Made by a program: the position numbers and the translations under genes. Source: Phycisphaerales bacterium (GTDB lineage Bacteria; Planctomycetota; Phycisphaerae; Phycisphaerales; UBA1924). Taken from it: a stretch of DNA of 64,000 nucleotides. The first letter of the stretch is position 1, and each line of letters starts with the position of its first letter. The DNA is taken from positions 1 through 64,000 of the forward strand of contig JADZER010000053.1 of assembly GCA_020850415.1 (NCBI GenBank), given 5' to 3'. The notes under the pieces were generated by a model. That model was given only the letters and a program-made list of their open reading frames with translations. It had not been told where the DNA came from and searched no databases. Shown here piece by piece: positions 25,231-34,563 of this stretch.

Positions 25231-28137
25231 GTGGTCACCCTGCGCCCGCACCAAATGCTCTGCGTGCTCGCCATCGCGGGCTCGGCGATGGGCCAGACGC
25301 CCGTGCCGGTGTCCGAGCAACCCGCCGGCGAGGCTCCGGCGGCGGGTGGCGAGCGCCCCCGGTCGGCGCAGCGGATCGTCCGGGTGTTCGATTTCGAGGA
25401 GCAGTTCACGAACGCGGTGGATCTCCCGGCGGGCTGGGTTCGCGCCCAGCACGACCCGCTGGTGCCGCGTGACCGGCCGGGGTTCCCGATCTACGACCGC
25501 GCCCGCCTGGAGTACGAGGACCCCGCCCAGTCGGGCGCCGGGTCGGTGCGGTTCGGGATCGAGGGGGGCAGCGGGAGCCTGCGACTGAATCCGGGGCAGC
25601 TGCCGATCTTCCCGATGGGTCAGTACCTGATCCGCGCGTCGTACCGGTGCGAGGGGCTCGTGCACGCGCGCCCGCGCCTGGTGGTGCGGGCTCTCGACGG
25701 GCGCGGCGAGATCATCCCCGGGAGCGAGCGCGGGGCGGTCGCGGAGGAGATCGACGGGCGCTGGCGCGAGCTGACGGTCGAGCTGCCCGGCAAGTTCCCC
25801 GACGCGGCGTACCTGCAGATCGATCTGGAGGTGGTCCAGCCGGTCGAGTTCCGGGCCGAGCGGCTGCCGGGGCACCAGGTCTGGGAGCAGGACTTCGACG
25901 CCACGGTGTGGTTCGACGATGTCGTGGTGGCGCAGCTGCCGCAGCTGAGCATGCGGACCGGCTCGGCGCTGAATGTCATCGCCAGGCCGGCGTCGCCCTC
26001 GCTGCGCACGGAGCTGCGCGATCTGGCGGCGCAGGACATGACGGCGACCATCCGGGTGTTCGACAGCCGGCGCGAGCTGGCGGCGTCGATGGACCGGGAG
26101 ATCACCAGCGGGCGGGTGGTGTGGGACTGGACGCCCGAGCTCGACGAGCTGGGGTGGTACCGGGCGGTGGTGGAGATCCGGTCGGGCACGGGACTGATCG
26201 CGAGCGAGACCTGCGACTTCGTGCTGGTGGCCGAGCCCCAGGCGGGGCGGCGGGCGTACACGGCGGGCCCGGCGTTCACCGGCATGGCGACGCGGGCGAC
26301 GGCGCGGTCGTGGCGCCCGGTCGGGATCGAGCTGACCGCCCTGCCGCCGGGCAGCCCCGAGGACCTCGCCGGGGCGCTGCTGGCGCTGGGGGCGCGGACG
26401 GCGACGGTGCCGGTGTGGTCGCGGGACCTGACGATCGCGGCGCTGCCCGGGCGCGTGGACCGGCTGCGCGACCTGGTGACGGTGCTGCGGGAGGCGTGGA
26501 TCGAGCCGCAGATCTCGCTGCCAGTGGTGCCCGAGGCGCTGGCCACGCCGCTGCGGGTCGGGGGGGGCGATGTGCTCGACGCGATCTCGGGCGATCCGGC
26601 GTCGTGGGAGCCGTACCTGCTCGACGCGCTGGACCGGCTGGGGGGGACGACGGCGCGGTGGCAGCTCGGGGCGGCGGGGAGCGGGGACTTGGGCGGAGGG
26701 GGGGCCGGGGGCGGGGCGCTCGCGCTCGACGCGGCGCGGGCGCGCGAGCACCTGTCGTCGATGGTGCCGGGCATCGAGCTGGCGCTGGGCTGGCGGGTTG
26801 ATCAGGACCCGCGGCAGGTGCTCTCTTCCGGGGCGGAGGTGGCGCGGGTGGCGCTGCCGGCGTGGACGAGCGCCACCCCGGCGGGGACGATCGTCGGCCC
26901 CTGGCTGACGGGCGGGTCCGAGTCGGGCGCCGCGCCGGAGTTCGTGCTCGAGCCGCTGGATACGGCGCGGCACACCGAGCGGGAGGCCGCGGCAGATCTT
27001 GCTCGTCGGACCACCGAGCTGTGGGCCGCCGCAACGGCGGGCCTTGACGGCGGGGCGGAGGAAGCGCCGCGGTTCGCGGTCGCGATCGCCGACCCGTGGC
27101 GGATCGAGCCCGGGGAGGAGCCGACGGCGCACCCGACCGTGTGCGCCGGGGCGTGGCGGGCGTTGTCGGACCGGCTGGACGGGCGGACGCTGGCGGCGGA
27201 CTGGCCGGTGGCGCCGGGGGTCCGGTGCCTGGTGTTCGGCCCGCCGCGAGACGATCCCGGTCGCGGCGGGCTGATCGTCGCGTGGAACCGCGACGCGCCG
27301 GCGGGACTGGCGCGGCTGCACGCGACGCTCGGGGACGAGCCGATCGTGGTGTACGACATCTTCGGCAACGGGCGGGAGGTCGCGCCGACCGAGTCGGAGG
27401 ACCGCACGCGTCTGGAGCACGACCTGTCGCTGGGCGCCGAGCCGGTGTTCATCGAGCGGATCAACACGCCGCTGGTGCTGTTCCTGGCGGGGATCGCGGT
27501 GGACCCGTCGGGGATCGAGTCGGCGACGGGCGAGCACGAGCACGCGATCACGGTGACGAACCCCTGGGACATCCCCGCGATCGGGCGGATCGTGATCGCC
27601 TCGCCGGGCGGGTACGACGAGGAGGCGCAGGCCCGCGACCGCTCGTGGGAGATCACGCCGCGGACGCTGCCGTTTGAGTTGGGCGCCGGCGAGTCGGCGC
27701 GTCTGCCGGTGGTGCTGTCGTTTGCGCGGTCGATCGAGGCGGGCCCGCAGCGGTTCGAGTTCGACATCGAGCTGACCGCCGACCGGGACTACGGCTGGCT
27801 GCGGGCGAGGGCCGAGACGGAGGTGGTCTGGGCGGGGATCGAGCTGGACCTGACCTACCGCGTGCCCGAGGGCGGCGCGGAGGGTGATGTGATCATCGAG
27901 GCGACGGTGACCAACGCGGGCGATGTGGCGCGGGCGCTGGAGGCGATCGCGTTCGCGCCGGGCCTGCCGCGGGCGAGGTCGACCATCGGCACCCTTGAGC
28001 CCGGGCGGACGGTGGTGCGGCGCTTCCCGTTCGAGGACGCGGCCCGGGCGCTGGCGGGCAGGCGGGTGGTGGTGTCGGTGTCGGAGGCGGGCGGGCCGGG
28101 CCGGCTGACCAAGTCGCTCGATCTGCCGGGGCGGTGA
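25231..28137 (+). CDS. Large secreted multidomain protein of unknown function
   Basis: The predicted 968-residue protein has a signal peptide (LCVLAIAGSAMGQ). Residues about 45-250 look like a ligand-binding beta-sandwich with YLIRASYRCEGLVHARPRLV and TVWFDDVVVAQLP. A central part with alternating helix and strand (LGARTATVPVWSRDLTIAAL, WIEPQISLPVVPEALATPL) could be a TIM-barrel-like domain. The last ~250 residues (FDIELTADRDYGWLRARAET, then DVIIEATVTNAGDVARALEA) resemble NEW3-type immunoglobulin-like sandwiches. A glycoside-hydrolase-like role is possible but unproven. The start is uncertain: GTG 25231 gives a charged n-region, ATG 25255 is the alternative. It may be read with the upstream sigma operon. 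Confidence 0.6.
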   Translation: MVTLRPHQMLCVLAIAGSAMGQTPVPVSEQPAGEAPAAGGERPRSAQRIVRVFDFEEQFTNAVDLPAGWVRAQHDPLVPRDRPGFPIYDRARLEYEDPAQSGAGSVRFGIEGGSGSLRLNPGQLPIFPMGQYLIRASYRCEGLVHARPRLVVRALDGRGEIIPGSERGAVAEEIDGRWRELTVELPGKFPDAAYLQIDLEVVQPVEFRAERLPGHQVWEQDFDATVWFDDVVVAQLPQLSMRTGSALNVIARPASPSLRTELRDLAAQDMTATIRVFDSRRELAASMDREITSGRVVWDWTPELDELGWYRAVVEIRSGTGLIASETCDFVLVAEPQAGRRAYTAGPAFTGMATRATARSWRPVGIELTALPPGSPEDLAGALLALGARTATVPVWSRDLTIAALPGRVDRLRDLVTVLREAWIEPQISLPVVPEALATPLRVGGGDVLDAISGDPASWEPYLLDALDRLGGTTARWQLGAAGSGDLGGGGAGGGALALDAARAREHLSSMVPGIELALGWRVDQDPRQVLSSGAEVARVALPAWTSATPAGTIVGPWLTGGSESGAAPEFVLEPLDTARHTEREAAADLARRTTELWAAATAGLDGGAEEAPRFAVAIADPWRIEPGEEPTAHPTVCAGAWRALSDRLDGRTLAADWPVAPGVRCLVFGPPRDDPGRGGLIVAWNRDAPAGLARLHATLGDEPIVVYDIFGNGREVAPTESEDRTRLEHDLSLGAEPVFIERINTPLVLFLAGIAVDPSGIESATGEHEHAITVTNPWDIPAIGRIVIASPGGYDEEAQARDRSWEITPRTLPFELGAGESARLPVVLSFARSIEAGPQRFEFDIELTADRDYGWLRARAETEVVWAGIELDLTYRVPEGGAEGDVIIEATVTNAGDVARALEAIAFAPGLPRARSTIGTLEPGRTVVRRFPFEDAARALAGRRVVVSVSEAGGPGRLTKSLDLPGR

Positions 28138-28140
28138 TCC

Positions 28141-28908
28141 TCAGGCGCGGGGCGCGGGGTCCTGGTGATAGAACTCGGCGAGCTGGGCGTAGAGCGCCGG
28201 GTGCTGGGCCCGCATGGCCTCGGGGCGCTCGAAGAACAGCTCGGTGGCGACGGCGAAGAACTCGGCGGGGTTGGTGGCGGCGTAGGGGTCGAGCAGGGTG
28301 TGGTGGCCGGCGTGGAGGTCGGCCAGGAGCGAGCCGTACTCGTCGCCGAGGACGCGGGCCCAGTCGCGGTAGCGGGCGGCGCTGGGGAGGGCGGGGGCGC
28401 CCTCCATGCCGCCCCACTCGCTGTCGAGCTGGTGGGCGAACTCGTGGAGGGTGACATTGTGCCCGTCGGAGGGGTCGGCGCCGCCGCGGAGGACATCGCT
28501 CCAGGAGAGGACCAGGGCGCCGCGGTGCCAGGACTCGCCGAGTCGCGGCTGGAGGGATTCGGTGACGGTGCCGTCGGGGTTTCGGCGTTGGGCGGTGGAG
28601 GCGTAGGCGGTGGGGTAGACATAGATGGTGTGGAGGGTGGGGTAGTAGCGGGTGTCGCGCCCGAGGAGGAGCAGCGCGGCCTGGGCGGCGATAGTGACGC
28701 GGATCTCGTCGGTGATCTCGAGGCCCCCGGCGCCGAGGAATTGCTTCTCGGCGAGGAGGATCTGGATGATGCCGGCCAGCTCGTTGCGGGATTCGGCGGG
28801 GAGGGCGGCGATGGCGGGGATGCGCCGGTCGATGATGGACCAGAAGGCGTCGGGGAGGGGTGTGGCGCGGAGGCGCTTGCGGCGGCGGTTTCGGAGGAGG
28901 GGGAGCAT
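28141..28908 (-). CDS. mtfA: MtfA-like M90 family zinc metallopeptidase
   Basis: This 255-residue protein has the gluzincin motif HEFAH (in VTLHEFAHQLDSEWGG) with downstream acidic residues (ATNPAEFFAVATELFFERPE) that would complete the zinc site. N-terminal LPLLRNRRRKRLRATPLPDA and GLEITDEIRVTIAAQAALLL are typical of the MtfA/DgsA-titrating family (M90). In enterobacteria MtfA binds the Mlc repressor; no such partner is seen here, so the physiological target is open. It converges on the upstream large secreted gene with 3 bases between stops. Confidence 0.9.
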   Translation of the reverse strand: MLPLLRNRRRKRLRATPLPDAFWSIIDRRIPAIAALPAESRNELAGIIQILLAEKQFLGAGGLEITDEIRVTIAAQAALLLLGRDTRYYPTLHTIYVYPTAYASTAQRRNPDGTVTESLQPRLGESWHRGALVLSWSDVLRGGADPSDGHNVTLHEFAHQLDSEWGGMEGAPALPSAARYRDWARVLGDEYGSLLADLHAGHHTLLDPYAATNPAEFFAVATELFFERPEAMRAQHPALYAQLAEFYHQDPAPRA

Positions 28909-28941
28909 GGGCGCCGGGATGGTACGGCGATCCCGCGCCGC

Positions 28942-29952
28942 TCAGTAGGGCATGGCCGCGTCGCTGATCATCTCCGCGAAGAGGGGGACGCTCAGGAGGT
29001 CGAGGCTGATGATGACGAAGATGGTGAAGAGCATGGTCGCGACGGTCTCCTTGCTGGTCAAGGTGGTCGGGAGCAGGCGGGGGATCCTCGCGCGGTAGCC
29101 GGTGTGGTCGCCGAGCATCCATTCGATGCGGGCGTGGAGGCTGCCCCGTTCGGCCATGCGCACCGCGGCGAAGGCCGGGCCGATGGGCAGCGGGGCCCGC
29201 GCGGCGAACTGGACGAGCAGCGCGGCGTAGCGTCGCGGGCTGGCGCAGCCGGAGACCACGATCTGGTCGCAGACCATCTCACGGAGCAGGCGGAGGTCCG
29301 CCGCGGCCATCCAGTAGAGCGGGTTCCACCATAGGAGCGAACCGGCGAGCTGCACGAGCAGCTGGGCGTGGCAGTCGCGTCGGCGTACATGGGCGAACTC
29401 GTGGGTGATCACATCCCGCAGCGCTGGCGCTTCGGCGTCGCGTAGGGACGCGGGGAGCAGGACGCCGGGCCCGATGACGCCGAAGGCGAGCGGGGACCTG
29501 CACCGGCGCGAGAACGCCACCGCCGGCAGGTCGCGCAGCCCCACATGGCGGGCGCATGCGCGGAGGAGCGGCTCGAGCGGATCGCCCGGCCGGACCCTGT
29601 CTGCGCGGAGCCACATGCTCTTGAGGACAAGCCAACCGGCGGCGAGCCGGAGCAGGAGCACGGCGAGGCCGAGTACCCACGCGCCGGCGAGCGTGAGGAC
29701 GACGGGCACAGGGGTTAGCAGATCGCCGACGGGGGGGAAGTTGGGCAGCAGCCGCATGAGCACGCCGGCGAAGAAGACCGCGCCCACGCCACCGAGACTG
29801 AGCAGCAGAACGAAGTGCCGGTCCACGGGGGGCTCGTTGGGGCTGGTGCGGGCGGCGACGACCCCGGCGCCGAGGAGGCCGGTGATGACGAGGAGCCCAA
29901 CGGCGTTGGGGAGCAGGGTCTGCAGCAGCTCGATCCACTCCGGGTAGGTCAT
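28942..29952 (-). CDS. M56 (BlaR1/MecR1-type) membrane metallopeptidase
   Basis: The 336-residue protein has several N-terminal membrane helices (LVITGLLGAGVVAARTS, FVLLLSLGGVGAVFFAG, VVLTLAGAWVLGLAVLLLR) and a cytoplasmic zinc site HEFAH in DVITHEFAHVRRRDCHAQ, followed by LLWWNPLYWMAAADLRLLRE, a landmark of the M56 family. It lacks the extracellular penicillin-binding sensor domain of BlaR1, so the signal is unknown. It overlaps the BlaI-type gene by 4 bases (ATGA) and should cleave or inactivate that repressor upon signal. Confidence 0.9.
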   Translation of the reverse strand: MTYPEWIELLQTLLPNAVGLLVITGLLGAGVVAARTSPNEPPVDRHFVLLLSLGGVGAVFFAGVLMRLLPNFPPVGDLLTPVPVVLTLAGAWVLGLAVLLLRLAAGWLVLKSMWLRADRVRPGDPLEPLLRACARHVGLRDLPAVAFSRRCRSPLAFGVIGPGVLLPASLRDAEAPALRDVITHEFAHVRRRDCHAQLLVQLAGSLLWWNPLYWMAAADLRLLREMVCDQIVVSGCASPRRYAALLVQFAARAPLPIGPAFAAVRMAERGSLHARIEWMLGDHTGYRARIPRLLPTTLTSKETVATMLFTIFVIISLDLLSVPLFAEMISDAAMPY

Positions 29953-30338
29953 GACTTGTCCTTCGCGTGCTGCTCGAGCAGGGCTTTGATCTGCTCGATC
30001 TCATCGTTCGAGAGTTTGGCGCGGGTGTCGGCGAGGTGCACCGAGAGCGCGGACGCCAGCGAGCCGCGGTGGAAGATGTCGAGGACGCGCTGGAGGGCCT
30101 CGCGTCGGGCGCGGTCCTTGGAGAGGGCGGCCCTGTAGACGGCCGCCTTCCCGCGGAAGGACTTGCGGAGCAGGCCCTTCTCGACGAGGTGCCCGAGCAT
30201 GGTGCGGACGGCGTTGCCGGTGGGCGGGTCGGGGAGCTTGTCGCGGATCTCGGCGACCGTCGCCCGCTCGAGGCGGTAGACGGCGTCCATGATCTGACGC
30301 TCGCGCATGCTCAGGGTGTCGTCGTGCCGTGGCGGCAT
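29949..30338 (-). CDS. BlaI/MecI family transcriptional repressor
   Basis: The 129-residue winged-helix protein includes LSMRERQIMDAVYRLERATV and PTGNAVRTMLGHLVEKGLLR (recognition helix region) and a helical dimerisation C-terminus. Members of this family repress their own operon together with an M56 peptidase, which here is the overlapping downstream gene. GGGAGAG lies about 10 bases before ATG 30338. An in-frame ATG at 30395 would place the start on top of the promoter and is rejected. The promoter carries a perfect inverted repeat at 30359-30380, a likely binding site. Confidence 0.9.
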   Translation of the reverse strand: MPPRHDDTLSMRERQIMDAVYRLERATVAEIRDKLPDPPTGNAVRTMLGHLVEKGLLRKSFRGKAAVYRAALSKDRARREALQRVLDIFHRGSLASALSVHLADTRAKLSNDEIEQIKALLEQHAKDKS

Positions 30339-30358
30339 GGGGCGGCTCTCCCGGCGTG

Positions 30359-30395
30359 AAGCGCCAAATTTATAGCGCTTGAGCCGCCGTGTCAA
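30359..30395 (-). promoter_or_regulatory. Promoter with embedded BlaI-type operator
   Basis: On the minus strand TTGACA (30390-30395), spacer of 15, and TATAAA (30369-30374). The -10 box is flanked by the perfect arms AAGCGC and GCGCTT (30359-30364 and 30375-30380). A repressor bound here would cover the -10 box, consistent with autoregulation of the BlaI-type operon. Confidence 0.75.
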
Positions 30396-30501
30396 GGCCG
30401 ATCTGCGGCCCGGTCGCGGGTTTGGCCCGTGCCACTAGCCGGCTCTGCCCTGAGCGCCGACCGGTGCCTCTCGCATGTCCGTTCGACCGTCCCGCGGCGG
30501 C

Positions 30502-30535
30502 ACCAGTCAGCTCCGCAGAGCCTCCGCTGACTGGT
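30502..30535. repeat. Perfect 10-bp inverted repeat downstream of topA
   Basis: ACCAGTCAGC (30502-30511) and GCTGACTGGT (30526-30535) with a 14-base loop, 25 bases beyond the topA stop. No T-run follows in the topA direction, so a terminator function is only possible. Confidence 0.5.
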
Positions 30536-30559
30536 GGCACAGTTCGGGTTGTTGGACGA

Positions 30560-33376
30560 TCAAGCGACGGCGTTGACCTCACCCCGCGCCAACCGCTCCG
30601 CCTCTTCCATGCTCTCCAGCACGAGCTGATCGACGGTCGGGGCGTCCTTCACCGGCTTGCCGTTCTTGTCGGTCAGGGCCCGCCCGTCCAGCGTCGTGAT
30701 GATCGGGATGGGGTGGGCCTTGTCGTGGGTCTCGAGCTGGGCCTCGAGGGCGGCTTTCTTGTCGTCGGGGAGGCCCGCCCACTTGCCCCGTCCGCGGCAC
30801 TTGGGGAAGCCCGAGCAGCCGAGCCAGGGGCCGCGGGCGCCGGTGCGGAGGTTCAGCGGCTTGCCGCACTTCTCGCACTCGAGGTCGGTGAGGATCGGCG
30901 GCTGGCTGGGGGCGTTCACATGCCCCTTCTTGTCGATATTGAGGATCAGCCCATCGCCCTGCGCGGCGCCCTCGGGCAGGATCGTCGCCAGGAACGGCCC
31001 GAAGCGCCCGGTGCGCCGGGCCATCGGGCACCCGGTCTTGGGGCAGCGGACATTCACGACATCGACCGTCCGCGGCTTGCCGTCGCGGTCGACGGGCGCG
31101 GCGTAGTTGCAGTCGGGGTAGGTCGAGCAGCTGAGGAACCGCCCGTTCTTGCCGAAGCGGTAGACGAGGCTGCTGCCGCACTTCTCGCAGCGGTACTCGG
31201 GCGGCGCGGGGACGATCTCGGCCTTCGCGTGCCCGAGCTCCTCGTGGGCGCGGTCGAGGCTGGTCTTGAACCGCTGGTAGAACTGGCTGAGCATCTCGAT
31301 CCAGTCGAGGTGCTCCTCCTCGATCTGGTCGAGCTGGGTCTCCATCTGGCGGGTGTAGCCGAGGTCCATGAGCTTGGGGAAGGCCTCGACGAGCTTGTCG
31401 GTGACGACCTCGCCGAGGTCGGTCGCGTAGAACGCCCGCCCGAGCTGCTCGACATACTTGCGGTTCTGGATGACCTGGATGATGGAGGCGTAGGTGGAGG
31501 GGCGCCCGATGCCCTCGCTCTCGAGCGTCTTGATCAGGCTGGCCTCGGAGTATCGCGAGGGCGGGGCGGTGAACTTCTGCCTGGGGTCGATGGCCACCGG
31601 CGAGAGGGGCTGGGTTTCGGCGAGCTTGGGGAGCGTGGCCTCGTCGCCGCCGTTGGGCACGCCGCTGACGCGGTAGTGGCCGTCGAAGACGAGGACCCGT
31701 CCGGAGGCGCGGAAGGTGAGGGAGGTGGTCTTCCCTCCGTCGCTCCGTCGCTTCGTGGCTTCGTCGCTTCCGCCGACGATGGTCACCGTCGTCGCGTCCC
31801 ACTCGGCCGGCACCATCTGGCAGGCGACGAACCGCTCCCAGACGAGCTGGTAGAGCCGGAACTGGTCGTTGTTGAGCGCCCGCTTGACCTTCTCGGGCGG
31901 GAACGCCAGCGAGGTGGGGCGGATGGCCTCGTGGGCCTCCTGGGCGGCCTTGTTGCTGGAGGTGTAGAAGTTGGGCTTCTCGGGCAGGTACTTGTCGCCG
32001 AAGGTGCGCCCGATGTAGTCGCGGGCCATGGTGAGGGCCTCGCCCGAGATGTGGGTCGAGTCGGTCCGCATGTAGGTGATGAGGCCGACGGGGCCCTCGC
32101 CGGGGATATCGACGCCCTCGTAGAGGGACTGGGCGGTGCGCATGGTGCGCTGTGCCGCGAAGCCCAGGCGCGTCGAGGCCGCCTGCTGCAGCGTGCTGGT
32201 GATGAAGGGCGGCGCGGGGCGGCTCTTGGTCCGCTTGGTCTCGATGCCGGCGACCTTGTAGGGGGTCTTGGGATCGACGACGCCCGAGACCGTGCGCACG
32301 AACCGGGCCGGGCCCTTGCCCGACGCGTCCTCGCGGGTCGAGACCTTGATCTCCTTCAGCCCCGCGGCCTCGGCGATCTCGCGGACGCGGGGGGTCAGGT
32401 CGAGCGGGTCGGACCCCGGGCCTGCGCTCGGGGCTCGCAGATCCAGCTTCTCGCCGCCGACCTCGACCAGCGAGGCGCGGAAGACACTGTGCTCGCCGAG
32501 CCAGGCGTTCTGGGCCTTCACCGTCGGGCCGGCGCCCTTCTCGTCTTTCTGCCCGAGGAACTCGCGCCAGCGCGGCCCGAGCTTCGCGGCCTCGGCCTCG
32601 GACAGCGCGAAGACGCCCTCGATGTCCCAGTACTCCTCGGGGATGAACTTGCGGATCTCCCGCTCCCGGTCCACCACCAGGCGCACCGCGACGCTCTGCA
32701 CCCGCCCCGCGCTCAGCCCCCGGGCCACCTTTTTCCAGAGCAGGGGCGAGACCTGGTAGCCGACGATCCGGTCCAGGATCCGTCGGGCCTGCTGGGCGTT
32801 GACGCGGTCCTCGTCGATCGGATGCGGGTGGCTGAACGCCTTGGCGATCTCGCTCTTGGTGATGGCCGGGAAGATCACCCGCTTGGCCTGCTTGCTCTCG
32901 ATGCCCAGCTCTTGGGCGAGGTGCCAGGCGATGGCCTCGCCCTCCCGGTCCAAGTCGGTAGCGAACCAAACCTCGCCGCCGGAGCTGATGGCGTCCTTGG
33001 CGGCCCGCTTGAGGTCGCGGATGAGCTGGCCCTTGCCCTCGACGATCTCGTAGGTGGGGGCGAAGTTCTTCTCGAGGTTGACGCCGGGGACAGGGCTCTT
33101 GTCGCCCTTGGCGGCCTTGCTGGGCAGGTCCCGGACATGGCCGACGCTGGCGAGGACGACATAGTCCGAGCCGAGGTACTTATTAATGGTCTTGGCCTTG
33201 GAGGGGCTCTCGACGATGACCAGTTGCTTGCCCGAGGCGGCGCCGGCCTTGTAGCCCGAGCCGGCCCGGCGCCCGCCGGCGCGACCCCCGGAGCCCGCGC
33301 CGGCGCCCTCGGGAGCCTCGGTCGCGGCCTTCTTGGCGGTCTTCTTGGTCGGCTTCTTGGCGGCTTTCTTGGCCAT
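30560..33376 (-). CDS. topA: DNA topoisomerase I
   Basis: This 938-residue type IA topoisomerase relaxes negative supercoils. A Lys/Ala-rich N-terminal tail (residues 1-48) precedes the TOPRIM start QLVIVESPSKAKTINKYL. Acidic metal site: DLDREGEAIAWH. The catalytic Tyr lies in GLITYMRTDSTHIS. Two C-terminal zinc motifs follow (CEKCGSS and later CSTYPDC; CEKCGKP and CSGFPKC) plus a topoisomerase-repeat block. GGGGAG precedes the ATG. An in-frame octamer repeat at 31735-31766 inserts ATKRRSDGGKTTS between conserved segments of domain II, an unusual interruption in an essential enzyme. Confidence 0.97.
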   Translation of the reverse strand: MAKKAAKKPTKKTAKKAATEAPEGAGAGSGGRAGGRRAGSGYKAGAASGKQLVIVESPSKAKTINKYLGSDYVVLASVGHVRDLPSKAAKGDKSPVPGVNLEKNFAPTYEIVEGKGQLIRDLKRAAKDAISSGGEVWFATDLDREGEAIAWHLAQELGIESKQAKRVIFPAITKSEIAKAFSHPHPIDEDRVNAQQARRILDRIVGYQVSPLLWKKVARGLSAGRVQSVAVRLVVDREREIRKFIPEEYWDIEGVFALSEAEAAKLGPRWREFLGQKDEKGAGPTVKAQNAWLGEHSVFRASLVEVGGEKLDLRAPSAGPGSDPLDLTPRVREIAEAAGLKEIKVSTREDASGKGPARFVRTVSGVVDPKTPYKVAGIETKRTKSRPAPPFITSTLQQAASTRLGFAAQRTMRTAQSLYEGVDIPGEGPVGLITYMRTDSTHISGEALTMARDYIGRTFGDKYLPEKPNFYTSSNKAAQEAHEAIRPTSLAFPPEKVKRALNNDQFRLYQLVWERFVACQMVPAEWDATTVTIVGGSDEATKRRSDGGKTTSLTFRASGRVLVFDGHYRVSGVPNGGDEATLPKLAETQPLSPVAIDPRQKFTAPPSRYSEASLIKTLESEGIGRPSTYASIIQVIQNRKYVEQLGRAFYATDLGEVVTDKLVEAFPKLMDLGYTRQMETQLDQIEEEHLDWIEMLSQFYQRFKTSLDRAHEELGHAKAEIVPAPPEYRCEKCGSSLVYRFGKNGRFLSCSTYPDCNYAAPVDRDGKPRTVDVVNVRCPKTGCPMARRTGRFGPFLATILPEGAAQGDGLILNIDKKGHVNAPSQPPILTDLECEKCGKPLNLRTGARGPWLGCSGFPKCRGRGKWAGLPDDKKAALEAQLETHDKAHPIPIITTLDGRALTDKNGKPVKDAPTVDQLVLESMEEAERLARGEVNAVA
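31735..31766. repeat. Tandem octamer repeat inside topA
   Basis: CTCCGTCG, CTCCGTCG, CTTCGTGG, CTTCGTCG, in frame with topA on the opposite strand. Same family as 49-80 and 41820-41854. Confidence 0.9.
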
Positions 33377-33558
33377 GGACTCCCCAATGGGTGGCGCTCG
33401 GGTTGACTCTCGGGCCCCTCCGGCCCCGGTCTTGAGCGCCGGGGAGAAAACGGCCCTCGGGGGCGGGTGTCAAGCCCGAGTGAGGCCAAACCCGCGCAGA
33501 TTGGCGGAGATTCCCGCGCCGACGATATCGTACCGACTGGGGATTTTATGGGGGTGTT

Positions 33559-34530
33559 TCACCGCGGCTCACCGGTCGCAACACATTGTGAAACAATGTG
33601 TTGCGCCATGGTGTCGGGCTCGGACGCGGTCGGATCGAGCCAGTAGGACCCGGTGATTCCCCTCAGTCGCCGGAGCCAGGTGCGCTGGTTCTTGGCGAAG
33701 CGGCGGGTCTCGATCTTGATCCGCTCGACGGTCTGGTCCAGGGCGCCGGGCTCGCCCCCGGCGTCGAGCCAGGCCGCGAGCTGCTTGTAGCCCAGGGCCT
33801 CGCGGGCCTGCGCCCCGAGCCTGCCGGCCCGGAGCAGGCCCCGGACCTCGTCGGCGAACCCCCCGTCCATCATGGCCTTCACGCGGGCGTTGATGCGGGG
33901 GTTGATGAGCGCGCTGGGCCAGTCGAGGCCGACGAGCAGGGCGTCGGGGCGCGAGCCGCGGTCCCACTGCGACTGGTGCTCGCTGATCGGCGTGCCGGTG
34001 AGGCGGAAGACCTCGAGGGCCCGGACGGTGCGGCGCTCGTCGTTGGGGTGTATCCGTGCGGCGGCGACGGGGTCCACGCGTTCGAGCTCGGCCCGCAGCG
34101 CGCCGGGCGTGAGCGTGCGGAGGGCGGCGCGGAGGTCCTCGTCGGCGCCGGGCCCGTCGAACATGCCCTCCAGGAAGCTCTTGATGTAGAGGTGCGTGCC
34201 GCCGACGAGGATGGGGGTGTGCGCGCGCGAGCGGATGTCCGCGATCGTGCGCTCGGCGAGTTCGAGCCAGCGGGCGACGGTGAAGGGCTCGGGGTCGTCG
34301 GGGTCGAGGATGTCGAGGAGGTGGTGGGGGACGCCCTGTCGCTCGGTGGGGGTCGCCTTGCCGGTGCCGATGTCCATGCCGCGGTAGACCTGGAAGGCGT
34401 CGGCCGAGATGACCTCGGCGTGGCCGAGGGCGCGGCGCTCGAACTCGCTGGCGACCTCGATCGCGAGGGCGGTCTTGCCGCCGGCGGTGGGGCCGACGAT
34501 GACGGGGATGCGGGTGGGCGGGGGCATCAT
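33559..34530 (-). CDS. miaA: tRNA dimethylallyltransferase
   Basis: This 323-residue enzyme adds a dimethylallyl group to A37 of tRNAs reading UNN codons. The P-loop GPTAGGKTAL is at residues 13-22, followed by EVISADAFQVYRGMDIGTGK, the diagnostic DMAPP/tRNA region, and GGTHLYIKSFLEG. The length fits the family. The short-gap topA gene lies 182 bases downstream in the same direction. A perfect 12-bp hairpin (33577-33605) lies within the last codons. Confidence 0.95.
   Translation of the reverse strand: MMPPPTRIPVIVGPTAGGKTALAIEVASEFERRALGHAEVISADAFQVYRGMDIGTGKATPTERQGVPHHLLDILDPDDPEPFTVARWLELAERTIADIRSRAHTPILVGGTHLYIKSFLEGMFDGPGADEDLRAALRTLTPGALRAELERVDPVAAARIHPNDERRTVRALEVFRLTGTPISEHQSQWDRGSRPDALLVGLDWPSALINPRINARVKAMMDGGFADEVRGLLRAGRLGAQAREALGYKQLAAWLDAGGEPGALDQTVERIKIETRRFAKNQRTWLRRLRGITGSYWLDPTASEPDTMAQHIVSQCVATGEPR
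33577..33605. repeat. Perfect 12-bp hairpin at the 3' end of miaA
   Basis: CGCAACACATTG, loop TGAAA, CAATGTGTTGCG, located 18-46 bases before the end of the miaA frame. It is the least GC-rich hairpin in the region. No T-run follows, so it may be an element or an mRNA structure rather than a terminator. Confidence 0.8.
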
Positions 34531-34563
34531 CGGACTCTACGGCGGGATCGCGGGGCGGGCGGG

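Noticed and set aside
30502-30535. Intrinsic terminator of topA
   Set aside because: The hairpin is perfect in its arms but has a 14-base loop and no T-run, so it is listed only as an inverted repeat.
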